A stretch of 64,000 nt of DNA from Psychromonas sp. MME1. Its GTDB lineage: Bacteria; Pseudomonadota; Gammaproteobacteria; Enterobacterales; Psychromonadaceae. Below the pieces are notes generated by a model. That model made no database searches. It worked only from the letters and a program-made list of their open reading frames with translations, and was not told the origin of the DNA. Of this stretch, positions 38,023-49,578 are shown in pieces. The position numbers and the translations under genes are program-made. How positions within the stretch are numbered: position 1 is the stretch's first letter; every line of letters begins with the position of its first letter. The stretch spans positions 2,666,001 to 2,730,000 of the forward strand of contig NZ_CP160906.1 in assembly GCF_041080865.1 (NCBI RefSeq), given 5' to 3'.

Positions 38023-39009
38023 TTAATCTTCAATAATACTTGCAGGTGGCCAATTTTCTAGGCGCATACCTAGAGATAGTCCACGAGATGCAAGCACATC
38101 TTTGATTTCAGTAAGAGACTTCTTGCCTAAGTTAGGCGTTTTGAGAAGTTCAACTTCTGTTCTTTGTACCAGATCACCGATATAGTGAATCGTTTCTGCT
38201 TTCAAACAGTTAGCAGAACGAACAGTTAATTCTAAGTCATCTACTGGGCGCAAAAGAATTGGATCAAACTCAGGTTTTTCTTCTTTTTCAACCGGCTCAC
38301 TTACATCACGTAAATCAACAAACGCGTCTAATTGCTCAGCTAAAATTGTAGCTGCGCGACGAATTGCTTCTTCTGGATCAAGTGTTCCATCTGTTTCCAT
38401 ATCGATGACAAGTTTGTCTAAATCGGTACGTTGTTCAACACGAGCAGATTCAACACTGTAAGCAATACGCTCAACAGGGCTAAATGTCGCGTCAACCAAT
38501 AGACGACCAATAGGACGCTCATCTTCTTCAGTATGGATACGTGCTGAAGCGGGAACATAACCGCGACCTGCTTCAATTTTGATACGCATGCTTATTTCAG
38601 CATTGCCTGTCAAATTACAGATCACATGTTCTGGGTTGACTATCTCTACATCACCATCATGGATGATGTCGCCTGCCGTAACAGGACCCGCCCCAGATTT
38701 AGTTAAACTAACTAGAACTTCATTTTTACCTTGAAGCTTCACAGCTAGACCTTTAAGGTTAAGAAGAATCTCAAGGATATCTTCTTGCACGCCTTCTTTT
38801 GTGCTGTACTCATGTTGTACACCATCAATTTCGACTTCTGTTACCGCCGTTCCCGGCATAGATGATAACAAGATACGACGAAGTGCATTACCTAAAGTAT
38901 GACCAAAACCGCGCTCTAACGGCTCTAAGGTCACTTTTGCTCTAGTTGCGCTGACTTGCTCGATATCAACTAATCTTGGTTTTAGAAAATCAATTACAGA
39001 ACCCTGCAT
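38023..39009 (-). CDS. rpoA: RNA polymerase alpha subunit
   Basis: A 328-residue alpha subunit (329 in E. coli). The N-terminal assembly domain is seen in [20 protein letters not shown]; the C-terminal domain, which contacts UP elements and activators, in [18 protein letters not shown] and [20 protein letters not shown]. Starts 25 bp after rpsD within the alpha operon. No anomalies. Confidence 0.98.
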   Translation of the reverse strand: MQGSVIDFLKPRLVDIEQVSATRAKVTLEPLERGFGHTLGNALRRILLSSMPGTAVTEVEIDGVQHEYSTKEGVQEDILEILLNLKGLAVKLQGKNEVLVSLTKSGAGPVTAGDIIHDGDVEIVNPEHVICNLTGNAEISMRIKIEAGRGYVPASARIHTEEDERPIGRLLVDATFSPVERIAYSVESARVEQRTDLDKLVIDMETDGTLDPEEAIRRAATILAEQLDAFVDLRDVSEPVEKEEKPEFDPILLRPVDDLELTVRSANCLKAETIHYIGDLVQRTEVELLKTPNLGKKSLTEIKDVLASRGLSLGMRLENWPPASIIED

Positions 39010-39034
39010 TTGTGTCCTCTCTTAGCAGTTAACT

Positions 39035-39655
39035 TTACTTAGAGTAAAGCTCGATGATTAACTGTTCGTTAATCTCAGCAGATAAATCTGAACGTTCAGG
39101 TAGACGAGTAAACACGCCTTCCATCTTCGTTGTATCAACAGCTACCCATGAAGGCACTTCACGTTGACCAGCGATTTCAAGTGCAGCGCCAATACGTGCT
39201 TGCTTTTTAGCTTTTTCACGAATTGCAATTACATCACTTGCTTTAACGTTGTAAGAAGGAATATTTACAACTTTACCGTTAACTAAGATAGCTTTGTGGC
39301 TAACTAGTTGACGTGCTTCAGCGCGAGTAGCACCAAAACCCATGCGGTATACAACATTGTCTAAACGTCCTTCAAGAAGTTGAAGAAGGTTTTCACCAGT
39401 GTTGCCCTGTAAACGAGCCGCTTCTTTGTAGTAATTACGGAATTGCTTTTCAAGAACACCGTACATACGACGAACTTTTTGCTTTTCACGTAGTTGTAAA
39501 CCGTAATCAGATAGACGTGGTTTACGTGCACCGTGTACACCCGGTGCATTATCAATTTTACACTTAGATTCAATCGCGCGGACACCTGATTTTAAGAATA
39601 AATCAGTTCCTTCACGACGGCTAAGCTTAAGCTTAGGACCTAAATATCTTGCCAT
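39035..39655 (-). CDS. rpsD: 30S ribosomal protein S4
   Basis: A 206-residue S4, same length as E. coli. It nucleates 30S assembly on 16S rRNA and represses the alpha operon by binding the leader upstream of rpsM. The S4 RNA-binding domain is seen in [20 protein letters not shown]. Residues 9-12 lack cysteines, so it is the zinc-free type. Confidence 0.98.
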   Translation of the reverse strand: MARYLGPKLKLSRREGTDLFLKSGVRAIESKCKIDNAPGVHGARKPRLSDYGLQLREKQKVRRMYGVLEKQFRNYYKEAARLQGNTGENLLQLLEGRLDNVVYRMGFGATRAEARQLVSHKAILVNGKVVNIPSYNVKASDVIAIREKAKKQARIGAALEIAGQREVPSWVAVDTTKMEGVFTRLPERSDLSAEINEQLIIELYSK

Positions 39656-39688
39656 TGTTCTTTCTCCAGTTACCTAAGATCGTCGTAA

Positions 39689-40078
39689 TTAAACGCGACG
39701 TTTCTTCGGTGGACGACAACCATTGTGTGGGATTGGTGTAACATCAGTAATGTTAGTTACACGGAAACCCGCCGCGTTTAGAGCGCGAATCGAAGATTCA
39801 CGACCTGGTCCTGGTCCATTTACAAAAACTTCAACGTTTTTAAGACCGTACTCTTTTGCTGCTTCAGCAGCACGCTCAGCAGCAACCTGTGCAGCGAACG
39901 GAGTAGATTTACGAGAACCACGGAAACCAGAACCACCTGCAGTTGCCCAAGAAAGAGCATTACCTTGACGGTCTGTAATAGTTACGATTGTGTTGTTGAA
40001 AGAAGCATGGATGTGAGCCATACCATCAGCAACTTGCTTTTTAACGCGCTTACGAGCACGAGTTGGAGTCTTAGCCAT
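39689..40078 (-). CDS. rpsK: 30S ribosomal protein S11
   Basis: A 129-residue S11, as in E. coli. [19 protein letters not shown] and the C-terminal [15 protein letters not shown] are characteristic. It sits on the 30S platform near the mRNA exit. The gene starts 12 bp after the rpsM stop in the alpha operon. Confidence 0.98.
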   Translation of the reverse strand: MAKTPTRARKRVKKQVADGMAHIHASFNNTIVTITDRQGNALSWATAGGSGFRGSRKSTPFAAQVAAERAAEAAKEYGLKNVEVFVNGPGPGRESSIRALNAAGFRVTNITDVTPIPHNGCRPPKKRRV

Positions 40079-40090
40079 TATCTCTTACCC

Positions 40091-40447
40091 TTATTTACGA
40101 ATTGCTTTACGCGGACCTTTACGAGTACGAGCATTCGTTTTAGAACGCTGTCCACGTACAGGCAAGCTGCGACGGTGACGAAGACCACGATAACAACCAA
40201 GGTCCATTAGACGCTTGATGCTCATAGATACTTCACGACGTAAATCACCTTCAACAGTGAAATTTGCTACTTCAGTACGAAGAGCTTCGATTTGTGTTTC
40301 ATCCAGATCTTTAAGCTTTGTTGATTCAGCAATACCAGCCGCTGCACAAATTGTGCGCGACGTAGTTTTACCAATACCAAAGATAGCAGTTAATGCGATA
40401 ACTGCATGCTTGTGATCAGGAACGTTAATGCCAGCGATACGGGCCAC
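40091..40447 (-). CDS. rpsM: 30S ribosomal protein S13
   Basis: The start is the GTG at 40447, giving [14 protein letters not shown] (read as Met) and 118 residues as in E. coli. AAGGAG lies 7 nt upstream. A longer in-frame extension covers the S4 leader and is not coding. S13 contacts the 50S subunit and the P-site tRNA. The GTG start, as in E. coli, is part of the S4-controlled translation initiation site. Confidence 0.97.
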   Translation of the reverse strand: MARIAGINVPDHKHAVIALTAIFGIGKTTSRTICAAAGIAESTKLKDLDETQIEALRTEVANFTVEGDLRREVSMSIKRLMDLGCYRGLRHRRSLPVRGQRSKTNARTRKGPRKAIRK

Positions 40448-40518
40448 TATGCACTCCTTATAAGTTAACGATTCATTTGCGAAAAGCCCGGTAGGATACT
40501 CTACAAATGAGAATTTAT
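40448..40518 (-). promoter_or_regulatory. Alpha-operon leader (S4 repressor target)
   Basis: The minus-strand sequence before rpsM includes GAGTATCCTACCGGGCTTTT and ends AAGGAGTGCATAGTGGCC. This closely resembles the E. coli alpha leader (GGGTATCCTGAAAACGGGCTTTT ... AGGAGTGCATAGTGGCCC, recalled from the literature). S4 should bind this pseudoknot and trap the ribosome at the GTG start. Confidence 0.75.
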
Positions 40519-40556
40519 CAAACAAAACAAAGCTTAGATAACAAAGTTATCTAAGC
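40519..40556 (-). terminator. Terminator between rpmJ and the alpha operon
   Basis: On the minus strand an 11-bp perfect stem (GCTTAGATAAC / GTTATCTAAGC, loop TTT) is followed by TTTGTTTTGTTT. It sits between rpmJ and the S4 leader and separates spc from alpha transcripts at least partly. Confidence 0.8.
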
Positions 40557-40579
40557 CATTGATATCCAAAATCAATCTT

Positions 40580-40693
40580 TTAGCCTTGGCGTTGTTTATG
40601 CTTTGGCTCTACACAGATAACACGCACCACACCGTGACGCTTGATAACTTTGCAGTTACGACAGATTGCTTTAACGGATGCACGAACTTTCAT
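40580..40693 (-). CDS. rpmJ: 50S ribosomal protein L36
   Basis: A 37-codon gene, [18 protein letters not shown]..., ending KHKQRQG. The zinc-ribbon ligands Cys11, Cys14, Cys27 and His32 are all present, so this is the zinc-binding (C+) form. It lies 37 bp after secY and closes the spc operon, as in E. coli. Confidence 0.97.
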   Translation of the reverse strand: MKVRASVKAICRNCKVIKRHGVVRVICVEPKHKQRQG

Positions 40694-40730
40694 TGCAACA
40701 CTCCGTAGTTAATATAACTTTTAGATTCGG

Positions 40731-42059
40731 TTACTTGCCGTAATCTTTCAAGTTAGCTTTTTTCAAGACAGAATCATATTGATTAGACATCAAATGAGTC
40801 TGTACCTGTGCCATAAAGTCCATGATAACAACAACAATAATTAATAACGAAGTACCACCGAAGTAGAACTGCGTATTCATTGCTACCATCATAAACTCGG
40901 GAATCAAACAGATAAAGGTAATATATAACGCACCTGCTAATGTCAGGCGAGTCATCACTTTATCAATATAACGTGACGTTTGTTCTCCGGGACGTATACC
41001 TGGAATAAAGGCACCGCTTTTTTTCAAATTATCTGCTGTTTCACGTGGATTAAACGTAAGTGCAGTATAAAAGAAACAAAAGAAGATGATTGCTGCTGCA
41101 TATAACATCATATGCAACGGTTGTCCTGGCTGTAGCGCCAATGAAACATCCGATAACCAGCTTAAACCTTCAGACTGACCAAACCACTGCGCGATTGTAC
41201 CAGGAAATAAGATAACACTCGAGGCAAATATTGCAGGAATTACACCCGCCATATTTAATTTTAATGGCAGATGAGTACTTTGAGCCGCAAAAACTTTACG
41301 CCCTTGTTGACGTTTAGCGTAATTAACAACGATACGTCGTTGACCACGTTCAACAAAAACAACAAATGCCGTTGTCGCAAAAACGATAACGATTAATGCT
41401 AATAGCGCTAAAAGATGAAGTTCACCTTGACGCGCTTGCTCTGCTGTTTGCCCAATTGCTTGAGGCAAACCTGCAACTATACCCACAAAGATAATGATAG
41501 AAATACCATTACCTATACCGCGTTCTGTAATTTGTTCACCTAGCCACATCAAGAACATGGTTCCTGTTACTAGACTTACAACAGCCGTAATATAAAAACT
41601 AAGACCTGGATTTTCAACCAGACCTGGCATCATACTCGGCAAACCAGTCGCAATACCAATTGCTTGGAATGTACCTAAAACTAAAGTACCGTAACGCGTG
41701 TATTGATTTATCTTACGTCGACCAGACTCACCCTCTTTTTTTAGCTCAGCTAAAGGAGGATGAACAACGGTCAACAATTGGATAATAATCGATGCCGAAA
41801 TATACGGCATAATACCCAACGCAAAGATAGATGCACGCGAAAGTGCACCACCAGAGAACATGTTAAACATTTCAATGATGGTACCCTTCTGCTGCTCAAA
41901 TAGATTAGCTAGTACAGCGGCGTCAATACCAGGAATGGGAACAAAAGAGCCTGCACGGAACACTAAAATAGCCCCTAAAACAAACAATAGTCGTGTTTTA
42001 AGTTCACTTAAGTTACTGCCCTGTACCGCTTTAGGATCTAATCCTGGTTTCTTAGCCAT
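40731..42059 (-). CDS. secY: Protein translocase subunit SecY
   Basis: The 442-residue channel protein has ten predicted transmembrane segments and the usual landmarks: [15 protein letters not shown] in TM2, [11 protein letters not shown] in the following loop, and the C-terminal loops that contact SecA. Length equals E. coli SecY (443). It forms the SecYEG pore. Six bp after rplO in the spc operon. Confidence 0.98.
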   Translation of the reverse strand: MAKKPGLDPKAVQGSNLSELKTRLLFVLGAILVFRAGSFVPIPGIDAAVLANLFEQQKGTIIEMFNMFSGGALSRASIFALGIMPYISASIIIQLLTVVHPPLAELKKEGESGRRKINQYTRYGTLVLGTFQAIGIATGLPSMMPGLVENPGLSFYITAVVSLVTGTMFLMWLGEQITERGIGNGISIIIFVGIVAGLPQAIGQTAEQARQGELHLLALLALIVIVFATTAFVVFVERGQRRIVVNYAKRQQGRKVFAAQSTHLPLKLNMAGVIPAIFASSVILFPGTIAQWFGQSEGLSWLSDVSLALQPGQPLHMMLYAAAIIFFCFFYTALTFNPRETADNLKKSGAFIPGIRPGEQTSRYIDKVMTRLTLAGALYITFICLIPEFMMVAMNTQFYFGGTSLLIIVVVIMDFMAQVQTHLMSNQYDSVLKKANLKDYGK

Positions 42060-42065
42060 TATCTA

Positions 42066-42500
42066 TTATTCCTTGATTGTTCCGCCCGCAGCTTCAATAG
42101 CAGCACGAGCACCTTTCGTTACACGAAGGCCTTCAACTGTTACTGAGCGAGAGATTTCACCAGACAAAACTACTTTTGCAAACTTAACTGTGTTTACAAG
42201 TAGTCCGGCCTGTTTCAACGTATCAATAGTTACTACATCACCTTCTACTTTAGCGATTTCGTTCAAACGAACTTCTGCGCTAACTAGAGATTTACGTGAA
42301 GTAAAACCAAATTTTGGTAAACGTTGTTTTAAAGGCATTTGACCGCCTTCAAAACCTGGACGTACTTTACCGCCTGAACGAGACTTTTGACCTTTGTGAC
42401 CACGGCCACCAGTTTTGCCTAATCCAGAACCGATACCACGGCCTACACGTTTAGCAACAGGCTTCGAACCTGCTGCTGGAGATAGAGTATTTAGTTTCAT
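42066..42500 (-). CDS. rplO: 50S ribosomal protein L15
   Basis: A 144-residue L15, as in E. coli, with the glycine-rich N-terminus [20 protein letters not shown] that penetrates 23S rRNA. It starts 2 bp after rpmD, indicating coupled translation. Confidence 0.98.
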   Translation of the reverse strand: MKLNTLSPAAGSKPVAKRVGRGIGSGLGKTGGRGHKGQKSRSGGKVRPGFEGGQMPLKQRLPKFGFTSRKSLVSAEVRLNEIAKVEGDVVTIDTLKQAGLLVNTVKFAKVVLSGEISRSVTVEGLRVTKGARAAIEAAGGTIKE

Positions 42501-42502
42501 AA

Positions 42503-42685
42503 TTACCCCTCAACCTTAACCATGTAGTAAACTTTATTAACCATACCACGTACTGCAGGAGTATCTTCTAACTCTACAGTATGACCGATACGACGCAGGC
42601 CAAGACCTGTTAACGTTGCACGGTGTTTTGGTAAACGGCCAATTGCACTTTTGGTTTGGGTTATTTTAATCGTTTTAGTAGCCAT
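42503..42685 (-). CDS. rpmD: 50S ribosomal protein L30
   Basis: A 60-residue L30 (59 in E. coli), with [20 protein letters not shown] and the conserved [12 protein letters not shown]. It binds 5S/23S rRNA contacts in the large subunit. Six bp after rpsE. Confidence 0.98.
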   Translation of the reverse strand: MATKTIKITQTKSAIGRLPKHRATLTGLGLRRIGHTVELEDTPAVRGMVNKVYYMVKVEG

Positions 42686-42691
42686 GCTTAA

Positions 42692-43192
42692 TTACCCCAG
42701 AATATCAGTAACGTTTAGACCACGCTTAGCTGCAATTTGCTCTGGAGAATTCATATTCTCTAGTGCATCAAGCGTAGCGCGAACAACGTTAATTGGGTTA
42801 GTTGAGCCGTAAGCTTTAGCTAGTACGTTATGTACGCCAACAACTTCTAATACGGCACGCATTGCACCACCTGCGATGATACCAGTACCTTCAGATGCTG
42901 GTTGCATGTACACCTTAGAACCAGAATGACGGCCCTTAATAGGATGTTGCAGAGTGTTACCTTTTAATTGGATTTCGCTGATATTGCGACGTGCTTTTTC
43001 CATAGCTTTTTGAATAGCTGCAGGAACTTCACGTGCTTTACCGTAGCCAAAACCAACACGACCACTACCATCACCAACTACTGTTAGTGCTGTAAAGCTA
43101 AAGATGCGACCACCTTTAACTACTTTTGAAACTCGGTTTACTGCGATTAGCTTTTCGTTCAGATCACCGGTTTGAGATTCTACTTTTGCCAT
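42692..43192 (-). CDS. rpsE: 30S ribosomal protein S5
   Basis: The third of three consecutive ATGs (43198, 43195, 43192) best matches the family start ([14 protein letters not shown]), giving 166 residues. AAGGG lies 8 nt before it. Landmarks: [19 protein letters not shown] and [16 protein letters not shown]5 acts in decoding fidelity and mRNA unwinding. Confidence 0.97.
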   Translation of the reverse strand: MAKVESQTGDLNEKLIAVNRVSKVVKGGRIFSFTALTVVGDGSGRVGFGYGKAREVPAAIQKAMEKARRNISEIQLKGNTLQHPIKGRHSGSKVYMQPASEGTGIIAGGAMRAVLEVVGVHNVLAKAYGSTNPINVVRATLDALENMNSPEQIAAKRGLNVTDILG

Positions 43193-43203
43193 CATCATTA
43201 CCC

Positions 43204-43554
43204 TTAGAACTGAAGACCAGCTTCACGAGCTGCTTCAGCTAGTGCTGCTACGCGGCCGTGGTATTGGAAACCGCTACGGTCGAAAGAAATTTTGCTAATT
43301 CCTTTTTCGATCGCGCGTTCTGCTACTAATTTACCAATTAGTTGAGCAGCTTCTTTATTACCACCGTTGCTAACTTGTGCACGCACTTCTTTTTCTAATG
43401 TAGAAGCGCTTGCTACGACTTGTGCGTCTGCTGTAATTACCTGCGCGTAAGTATGGCGAGGTGTACGGTTGATCACAAGACGAGTGGCACCAAGATCTTG
43501 TAATTTCTTACGTGTGCGAGTAGCACGACGAAGACGAGATGCTTTCTTATCCAT
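43204..43554 (-). CDS. rplR: 50S ribosomal protein L18
   Basis: A 116-residue L18 (117 in E. coli). The C-terminal [26 protein letters not shown] is diagnostic (abridged: [15 protein letters not shown]). It binds 5S rRNA with L5 and L25. Nine bp after rplF. Confidence 0.98.
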   Translation of the reverse strand: MDKKASRLRRATRTRKKLQDLGATRLVINRTPRHTYAQVITADAQVVASASTLEKEVRAQVSNGGNKEAAQLIGKLVAERAIEKGISKISFDRSGFQYHGRVAALAEAAREAGLQF

Positions 43555-43563
43555 AGTCTTACC

Positions 43564-44097
43564 TTACTTTTTCTTCGCTTCTTTACGACGCACATTTTCG
43601 TTAGCGTAACGAACACCTTTACCTTTATAAGGCTCTGGTGGACGGAATGCACGAATCTCTGCAGCTATTTGACCCACTTGTTGTTTGTCAACACCTTCAA
43701 TAGTTAGTTCTGTTTGGCTAGGAGCCGCTGCAGAAATACCTTTTGGTAATGTATAAACAACAGGATGAGAAAAACCTAATGTTAGGTTGATATCTTGGCC
43801 GTTAACTTGAGTACGGTAACCAACACCTTGAAGAAGAAGAGTCTTCTTAAAGCCTTCTGATACACCGATAATCATGTTATTAACATTTGCACGTGCAGTA
43901 CCTGCTTGTGCCCATGCACCTTGAACACCTTCAACAGGTCCAAAGGATACAACGCCATCTTCAAGTTTAACTACCACAGCATCATGAAGAGTACGAACTA
44001 ATTCGCCTTTACCACCTTTTACAGTGATCTCTTGACCGTTTACTTTAACTTCTACGCCAGCAGGAACAGTAATCGGTGCCTTAGCTATACGAGACAT
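43564..44097 (-). CDS. rplF: 50S ribosomal protein L6
   Basis: A 177-residue L6, as in E. coli, with two repeated beta/alpha domains and the C-terminal [16 protein letters not shown]. It lies near the GTPase-associated centre. Ten bp after rpsH. Confidence 0.98.
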   Translation of the reverse strand: MSRIAKAPITVPAGVEVKVNGQEITVKGGKGELVRTLHDAVVVKLEDGVVSFGPVEGVQGAWAQAGTARANVNNMIIGVSEGFKKTLLLQGVGYRTQVNGQDINLTLGFSHPVVYTLPKGISAAAPSQTELTIEGVDKQQVGQIAAEIRAFRPPEPYKGKGVRYANENVRRKEAKKK

Positions 44098-44107
44098 AGA
44101 TTACTCC

Positions 44108-44500
44108 TTAAGATACGTAACAGATGATTTCACCACCGATACACGCTTTACGCGCTGCACGGTCAGTCATAACACCTTGAGAAGTTGAAACAATCGCGAT
44201 ACCTAAACCAGCCATAACCTTAGGAAGATCGTTCGCACCTTTATAGATACGTAGACCTGGACGGCTAACTCGTTTTAAAGTATCGATAACTTTTTTGCCT
44301 TCGAAGTATTTTAACGTAACTTCTAATTCAGGCTTTGTGTCACCAGCAACAACGTAATCAGTAATATAACCTTCAGCTTTTAACACAGCTGCAATAGCAA
44401 CTTTTTGTTTAGAAGAAGGCATCTTTACAGATACTTTGTTTGCTGCTTGACCGTTACGAATACGCGTAAGCATATCCGAAATAGGATCTTGCATGCTCAT
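44108..44500 (-). CDS. rpsH: 30S ribosomal protein S8
   Basis: A 130-residue S8, as in E. coli, with [19 protein letters not shown] and the RNA-binding C-terminus [20 protein letters not shown]. In E. coli S8 represses the spc operon by binding near rplE; I did not identify that site here. Confidence 0.98.
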   Translation of the reverse strand: MSMQDPISDMLTRIRNGQAANKVSVKMPSSKQKVAIAAVLKAEGYITDYVVAGDTKPELEVTLKYFEGKKVIDTLKRVSRPGLRIYKGANDLPKVMAGLGIAIVSTSQGVMTDRAARKACIGGEIICYVS

Positions 44501-44526
44501 AACTATTTACTCCGTGATTTAATTGA

Positions 44527-44832
44527 TTACCAGCTAGCTTTTTTCAAGCCAGGGATTTCTCCGCGCATCATATGCTCACGAACCTTAATACGGCTCATGC
44601 CAAATTTACGAAGATAACCATGTGGACGACCAGTTACGTTACAACGATTACGTTTACGTACTGGACTTGAATCACGAGGTAGCGTTTGAAGCTGTAACAC
44701 TGCACTCCAACGATCTTCGTCAGATGTGTTTACATTACTAATAGTAGCTTTTAAAGCCGCACGTTTTTCTGCGAATTTACAAACTAGCTTCGCACGTTTT
44801 ACTTCACGCGCTTTCATTGATTGTTTAGCCAT
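44527..44832 (-). CDS. rpsN: 30S ribosomal protein S14
   Basis: A 101-residue S14 of the long, zinc-free type: no CxxC pairs, and the core [20 protein letters not shown] is present. It is 10 bp after rplE. A zinc-dependent paralogue, if present, is outside the window. Confidence 0.98.
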   Translation of the reverse strand: MAKQSMKAREVKRAKLVCKFAEKRAALKATISNVNTSDEDRWSAVLQLQTLPRDSSPVRKRNRCNVTGRPHGYLRKFGMSRIKVREHMMRGEIPGLKKASW

Positions 44833-44842
44833 AACCTACACC

Positions 44843-45382
44843 TTACTTACGGAATGGGAAGTTAAAGGCAGTCAGCAATGCACGCCCTTCTTCGTCAGTC
44901 TTAGCTGATGTTGTAATTGTGATATCTAAACCACGTACTTTATCAACTTTATCGTAATCGATTTCAGGGAAAATGATTTGCTCACGTACACCCATACTGT
45001 AGTTACCACGACCATCAAATGACTTAGCATTTAGGCCACGGAAATCTCGTACACGAGGAATAGCGATTGTTACCAAACGCTCAAAAAATTCCCACATACG
45101 AACACCACGTAGAGTGACTTTACAACCAATCGGGTAGCCTTCACGAATTTTGAAGCCAGCCACAGAGCGGCGCGCTTTAGTGATAACAGGCTTTTGACCT
45201 GAGATAGCAGCCATATCAACAGCAGCATTCTCAAGCACTTTTTTATCAGCCAGTGCTTCACCAACACCCATATTAAGGGTGATTTTCTCTATTCGAGGGA
45301 CTTGCATGACAGACGTATAGCCGAATTGCTTTTGCAAATCAGACACCACGTTGTCTTTATAGAAATCATGCAGTTTCGCCAT
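44843..45382 (-). CDS. rplE: 50S ribosomal protein L5
   Basis: A 179-residue L5, as in E. coli, with [16 protein letters not shown] and the 5S-rRNA/P-tRNA loop region [20 protein letters not shown]. Twelve bp after rplX. In E. coli its start region holds the S8 operator. Confidence 0.98.
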   Translation of the reverse strand: MAKLHDFYKDNVVSDLQKQFGYTSVMQVPRIEKITLNMGVGEALADKKVLENAAVDMAAISGQKPVITKARRSVAGFKIREGYPIGCKVTLRGVRMWEFFERLVTIAIPRVRDFRGLNAKSFDGRGNYSMGVREQIIFPEIDYDKVDKVRGLDITITTSAKTDEEGRALLTAFNFPFRK

Positions 45383-45394
45383 CGTAAACTCCAG

Positions 45395-45709
45395 TTACTT
45401 CACAAGTTCATTATTAGATTTGAAAAAACGTACTTTCTTTCCGTCTTCATCTCTAAATCCAACACGATCCGCTTTACCCGTTGTAGGGTTAAGGATCGCA
45501 ACATTTGATATTTGTATCGGTGCTTCTTGTTCAATAATACCACCAGTTACACCCGCTTGCGGGTTTGGCTTTTGGTGTTTCTTGACCGTATTTACACCTT
45601 CAATAATTACTTTACCGTTAGTTAAAACTTTAGAAATTTTTCCAGTTTTACCTTTATCTTTACCGGTAATAACAATTACTTCATCGTCACGTTTAATTTT
45701 TGCTGCCAT
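45395..45709 (-). CDS. rplX: 50S ribosomal protein L24
   Basis: A 104-residue L24 with the N-terminal KOW motif ([18 protein letters not shown]), as in E. coli. It is an assembly initiator protein of the large subunit. Nine bp after rplN. Confidence 0.98.
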   Translation of the reverse strand: MAAKIKRDDEVIVITGKDKGKTGKISKVLTNGKVIIEGVNTVKKHQKPNPQAGVTGGIIEQEAPIQISNVAILNPTTGKADRVGFRDEDGKKVRFFKSNNELVK

Positions 45710-45718
45710 ATCGGTTCC

Positions 45719-46087
45719 TTACAGTACTTCCGGCGCCAGTGAAACAATCTTCATAAAATTGTCATTACGAAGTTCACGAGTTACAGGGCCAAAGATACGT
45801 GTACCGATAGGTTGGTTATTTGCATTCAGCATAACCGCAGCATTGCGGTCAAAACGAATTACAGAACCATCGGGACGACGTACACCTTTTCTGGTACGCA
45901 CAACCACAGCTGAATGAACATCACCTTTTTTAACTTTACCGCGAGGAATTGCTTCCTTCACAGATACTTTGATGATGTCACCGATTGCTGCATAACGGCG
46001 ATGCGAGCCACCAAGGACCTTAATACACATTACGCGTCGGGCGCCTGAATTATCGGCGACATCCAGCACACTTTGCATTTGGATCAT
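45719..46087 (-). CDS. rplN: 50S ribosomal protein L14
   Basis: A 122-residue L14 (123 in E. coli), with [20 protein letters not shown] and the conserved [12 protein letters not shown]. It is the first gene of the spc operon, 158 bp after rpsQ and behind an intrinsic terminator. The gap contains an extended -10 element that could be the spc promoter. Confidence 0.98.
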   Translation of the reverse strand: MIQMQSVLDVADNSGARRVMCIKVLGGSHRRYAAIGDIIKVSVKEAIPRGKVKKGDVHSAVVVRTRKGVRRPDGSVIRFDRNAAVMLNANNQPIGTRIFGPVTRELRNDNFMKIVSLAPEVL

Positions 46088-46153
46088 TACAGTGCTCCGC
46101 TATTTTACTATTAAATACTCTCTAAGGAGTTGTGTTCCCTTTATTCAGGGAGC

Positions 46154-46167
46154 GGCATCATACCACC
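46154..46167 (-). promoter_or_regulatory. Candidate spc-operon promoter (extended -10)
   Basis: On the minus strand TGGTATGAT (-10 TATGAT at 46157-46162) lies about 70 bp before rplN and downstream of the S10 terminator. The -35 region is poor, which an extended -10 element can tolerate. Weakly supported. Confidence 0.35.
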
Positions 46168-46189
46168 AACTTTCAAAGAAAGATAGTCT

Positions 46190-46219
46190 AAAAAAACGGC
46201 ATCCGAAAAGGACGCCGTT
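46190..46219 (-). terminator. Intrinsic terminator separating S10 and spc operons
   Basis: On the minus strand a 10-bp stem (AACGGCGTCC / GGATGCCGTT, one G-U) with loop TTTTC is followed by further T residues. It lies 26 bp after the rpsQ stop and 102 bp before rplN. Confidence 0.92.
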
Positions 46220-46245
46220 TATACACGTGTAAACGAGGCTTAAAA

Positions 46246-46497
46246 TTAAGCTTTGCTTACGATTTCTACCAATGTCCAAGACTTAGTCTTAGATAGTGGA
46301 CGGCATTCGCTGATTAAAACAACGTCACCTTCACCACATTGATTTGTTTCATCATGCGCATGTAACTTAGTCGTGCGTTTAATGAATTTTCCGTATAACG
46401 GGTGCTTCACTTTACGTTCGATAGCAACAACGATAGATTTATCCATCTTTGCACTGATTACTTTCGCTTGAAGAGTACGAGTTGTAGATTCGCTCAT
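46246..46497 (-). CDS. rpsQ: 30S ribosomal protein S17
   Basis: An 83-residue S17 (84 in E. coli), with [20 protein letters not shown] and [17 protein letters not shown]. Primary 16S-binding protein. Last gene of the S10 operon; its start codon overlaps the rpmC stop by 1 bp. Confidence 0.98.
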   Translation of the reverse strand: MSESTTRTLQAKVISAKMDKSIVVAIERKVKHPLYGKFIKRTTKLHAHDETNQCGEGDVVLISECRPLSKTKSWTLVEIVSKA

Positions 46498-46688
46498 TAC
46501 GCACCTGCCTTCTGATTTAATACTGTCTTAACACGGGCGATGTTACGACGCACTTCTTTGATTGAGTGCGGCTTTTCTAACTGACCAGTGTTTAACTGCA
46601 TACGTAATTCAAATTGAGTACGTAATAAGTTAAGAAGTTCAGCATTAAGCTCTTCAACACTTTTTTCTTTTAGTTCGTTAGCTTTCAT
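46497..46688 (-). CDS. rpmC: 50S ribosomal protein L29
   Basis: A 63-residue L29, as in E. coli, with [19 protein letters not shown] and [12 protein letters not shown]. It lies by the tunnel exit. It overlaps both neighbours by 1 bp, so rplP-rpmC-rpsQ are translationally coupled. Confidence 0.98.
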   Translation of the reverse strand: MKANELKEKSVEELNAELLNLLRTQFELRMQLNTGQLEKPHSIKEVRRNIARVKTVLNQKAGA

Positions 46689-47098
46689 TACATCACCTTA
46701 CGAGTTACGAAAGTTGTTGCCACAGGCAGTTTAGCAGCTGCTAGAGCAAATGCTTCACGAGCCAATGATTCTGGAACACCTTCCATTTCATAAAGAACTT
46801 TACCTGGTTGAGTTTGAGCAACCCAATATTCCACGTTACCTTTACCTTTACCTTGACGAACTTCTAACGGTTTGCCAGTAATCGGTTTATCAGGAAACAC
46901 GCGGATCCAGATTTTACCTTGACGTTTAACATGACGAGTCATTGCACGACGTGCTGCTTCGATTTGACGAGCAGTAATTCGACCACGACCGACAGCTTTT
47001 AATCCAAATTCGCCAAAGCTTACTTCCGCACCTTTCGAAAGACCGCGGTTACGGCCTTTGTGCATTTTACGGAACTTCATACGTTTTGGTTGCATCAT
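46688..47098 (-). CDS. rplP: 50S ribosomal protein L16
   Basis: A 136-residue L16, as in E. coli, with [19 protein letters not shown] and [20 protein letters not shown]. Organises the A-site region of 23S rRNA. Arg81 region [14 protein letters not shown] is conserved. Eleven bp after rpsC. Confidence 0.98.
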   Translation of the reverse strand: MMQPKRMKFRKMHKGRNRGLSKGAEVSFGEFGLKAVGRGRITARQIEAARRAMTRHVKRQGKIWIRVFPDKPITGKPLEVRQGKGKGNVEYWVAQTQPGKVLYEMEGVPESLAREAFALAAAKLPVATTFVTRKVM

Positions 47099-47109
47099 TA
47101 GCGTATCTC

Positions 47110-47802
47110 CTACTTACCGCGGCTTTTGCGCTTTGGTTTAGATGGCTGTTGTTCTGTTTCTTGTGGCAATAAACCACCTAGAACTTCACCTTTAAAGATC
47201 CAAACCTTAACACCGATGATACCGTAAACAGTCAACGCTTCTGAAGTAGAGTAATCGATATCTGCGCGAAGAGTATGTAGAGGTACACGACCTTCACGAT
47301 ACCACTCAGCACGTGCGATTTCTGCACCACCTAAACGACCACTTACTTGAACTTTAATGCCTTTTGCGCCAAGACGCATAGCATTTTGTACCGCACGCTT
47401 CATAGCACGACGGAACATTACACGACGCTCTAACTGAGAAGAGACTGAGTCTGCTACTAGTTTTGCATCAAGTTCAGGTTTACGAACTTCTGAAATATTG
47501 ATCTGCGCTGGAACACCTGCCATTTTAGCAATTGCTGAGCGTAGTTTTTCAACATCTTCGCCTTTCTTACCAATTACAACACCTGGACGTGCAGTGTGAA
47601 TAGTCACACGAACACTTTTCGCTGGGCGCTCAATTGTAATCTTAGACAAAGAAGCATTTTTTAGCTTTTCAGTTAAGAATTTACGAATTTGAAAATCACT
47701 ATATAAGTTATCTGCAAAATCTTTTGTGCCGGCATACCAGGTAGAGCTAAATGGCTTAGTGATACCTAGGCGAATACCGTTAGGATGAACTTTCTGTCCC
47801 AT
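47110..47802 (-). CDS. rpsC: 30S ribosomal protein S3
   Basis: A 230-residue S3 (233 in E. coli), with [20 protein letters not shown], the KH domain [15 protein letters not shown] and the C-terminal [16 protein letters not shown]. Forms the mRNA entry with S4 and S5. Three bp after rplV. Confidence 0.98.
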   Translation of the reverse strand: MGQKVHPNGIRLGITKPFSSTWYAGTKDFADNLYSDFQIRKFLTEKLKNASLSKITIERPAKSVRVTIHTARPGVVIGKKGEDVEKLRSAIAKMAGVPAQINISEVRKPELDAKLVADSVSSQLERRVMFRRAMKRAVQNAMRLGAKGIKVQVSGRLGGAEIARAEWYREGRVPLHTLRADIDYSTSEALTVYGIIGVKVWIFKGEVLGGLLPQETEQQPSKPKRKSRGK

Positions 47803-47805
47803 TGT

Positions 47806-48141
47806 TTAACCCCTGTCTGATACCACTACTGTGATGTGGCAAGAACGCTTCATTATACGATCGGCACGGCCTTTCGCACGAGGCATGATGCGTTTCATTG
47901 TTGGGCCTTCATCAACACAAATTTTTGTGATGTATAGCTCATCAATGTCTGCGCCTTCATTATGCTCAGCGTTTGCGGTTGCAGAATCTACAACTTTTTT
48001 AATCAATACTGCAGCTTTCTTAGGGCTGTATGATAAAAGTTCTAGTGCTTTTTCTACTGATAGACCACGTACTTGATCTGCTACCAAACGCGCTTTCTGA
48101 GCTGAAGAACGAGCAAATAAATGTTTAGCTAAAGCTTCCAT
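47806..48141 (-). CDS. rplV: 50S ribosomal protein L22
   Basis: A 111-residue L22 (110 in E. coli), with [20 protein letters not shown] and the tunnel-lining loop region [18 protein letters not shown]. Mutations in this loop affect macrolide response in other bacteria; nothing unusual is seen here. Eight bp after rpsS. Confidence 0.98.
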   Translation of the reverse strand: MEALAKHLFARSSAQKARLVADQVRGLSVEKALELLSYSPKKAAVLIKKVVDSATANAEHNEGADIDELYITKICVDEGPTMKRIMPRAKGRADRIMKRSCHITVVVSDRG

Positions 48142-48149
48142 AAATACCT

Positions 48150-49267
<1,118 letters not shown>

Positions 49268-49278
49268 CTATAATTCCT

Positions 49279-49578
49279 CTACTCAGCGCCAGCGAAATCG
49301 ATGTCTGCACCTTCAGCTAGACTAACGTATGCTTTTTTCCAGTCGCTACGGCGACCCATACGTTGACCAGTACGCTTGGTTTTACCCTTCACGTTTAGTG
49401 TGCGAACACCAGTAACTTCAACTTCAAACAGTTTTTGAACTGCCGCTTTGATTTCTGCTTTAGTCGCAGTACCTGCAACTTTGAATACCATAGTGTTATG
49501 GTTTTCAGCAGATAAAGTTCCCTTTTCAGAGATATGCGGGGCTAGAATAACTTGCAGTAAACGTGCTTCACTGATCAT
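49279..49578 (-). CDS. rplW: 50S ribosomal protein L23
   Basis: A 99-residue L23 (100 in E. coli), with [19 protein letters not shown] and [20 protein letters not shown]. It docks trigger factor and SRP at the tunnel exit. Its start overlaps the rplD stop by 4 bp. Confidence 0.98.
   Translation of the reverse strand: MISEARLLQVILAPHISEKGTLSAENHNTMVFKVAGTATKAEIKAAVQKLFEVEVTGVRTLNVKGKTKRTGQRMGRRSDWKKAYVSLAEGADIDFAGAE

Noticed and set aside
40448-40525. Longer S13 starting at 40525
   Set aside because: The extra residues read through the S4 leader; the GTG at 40447 with AAGGAG gives the family length.
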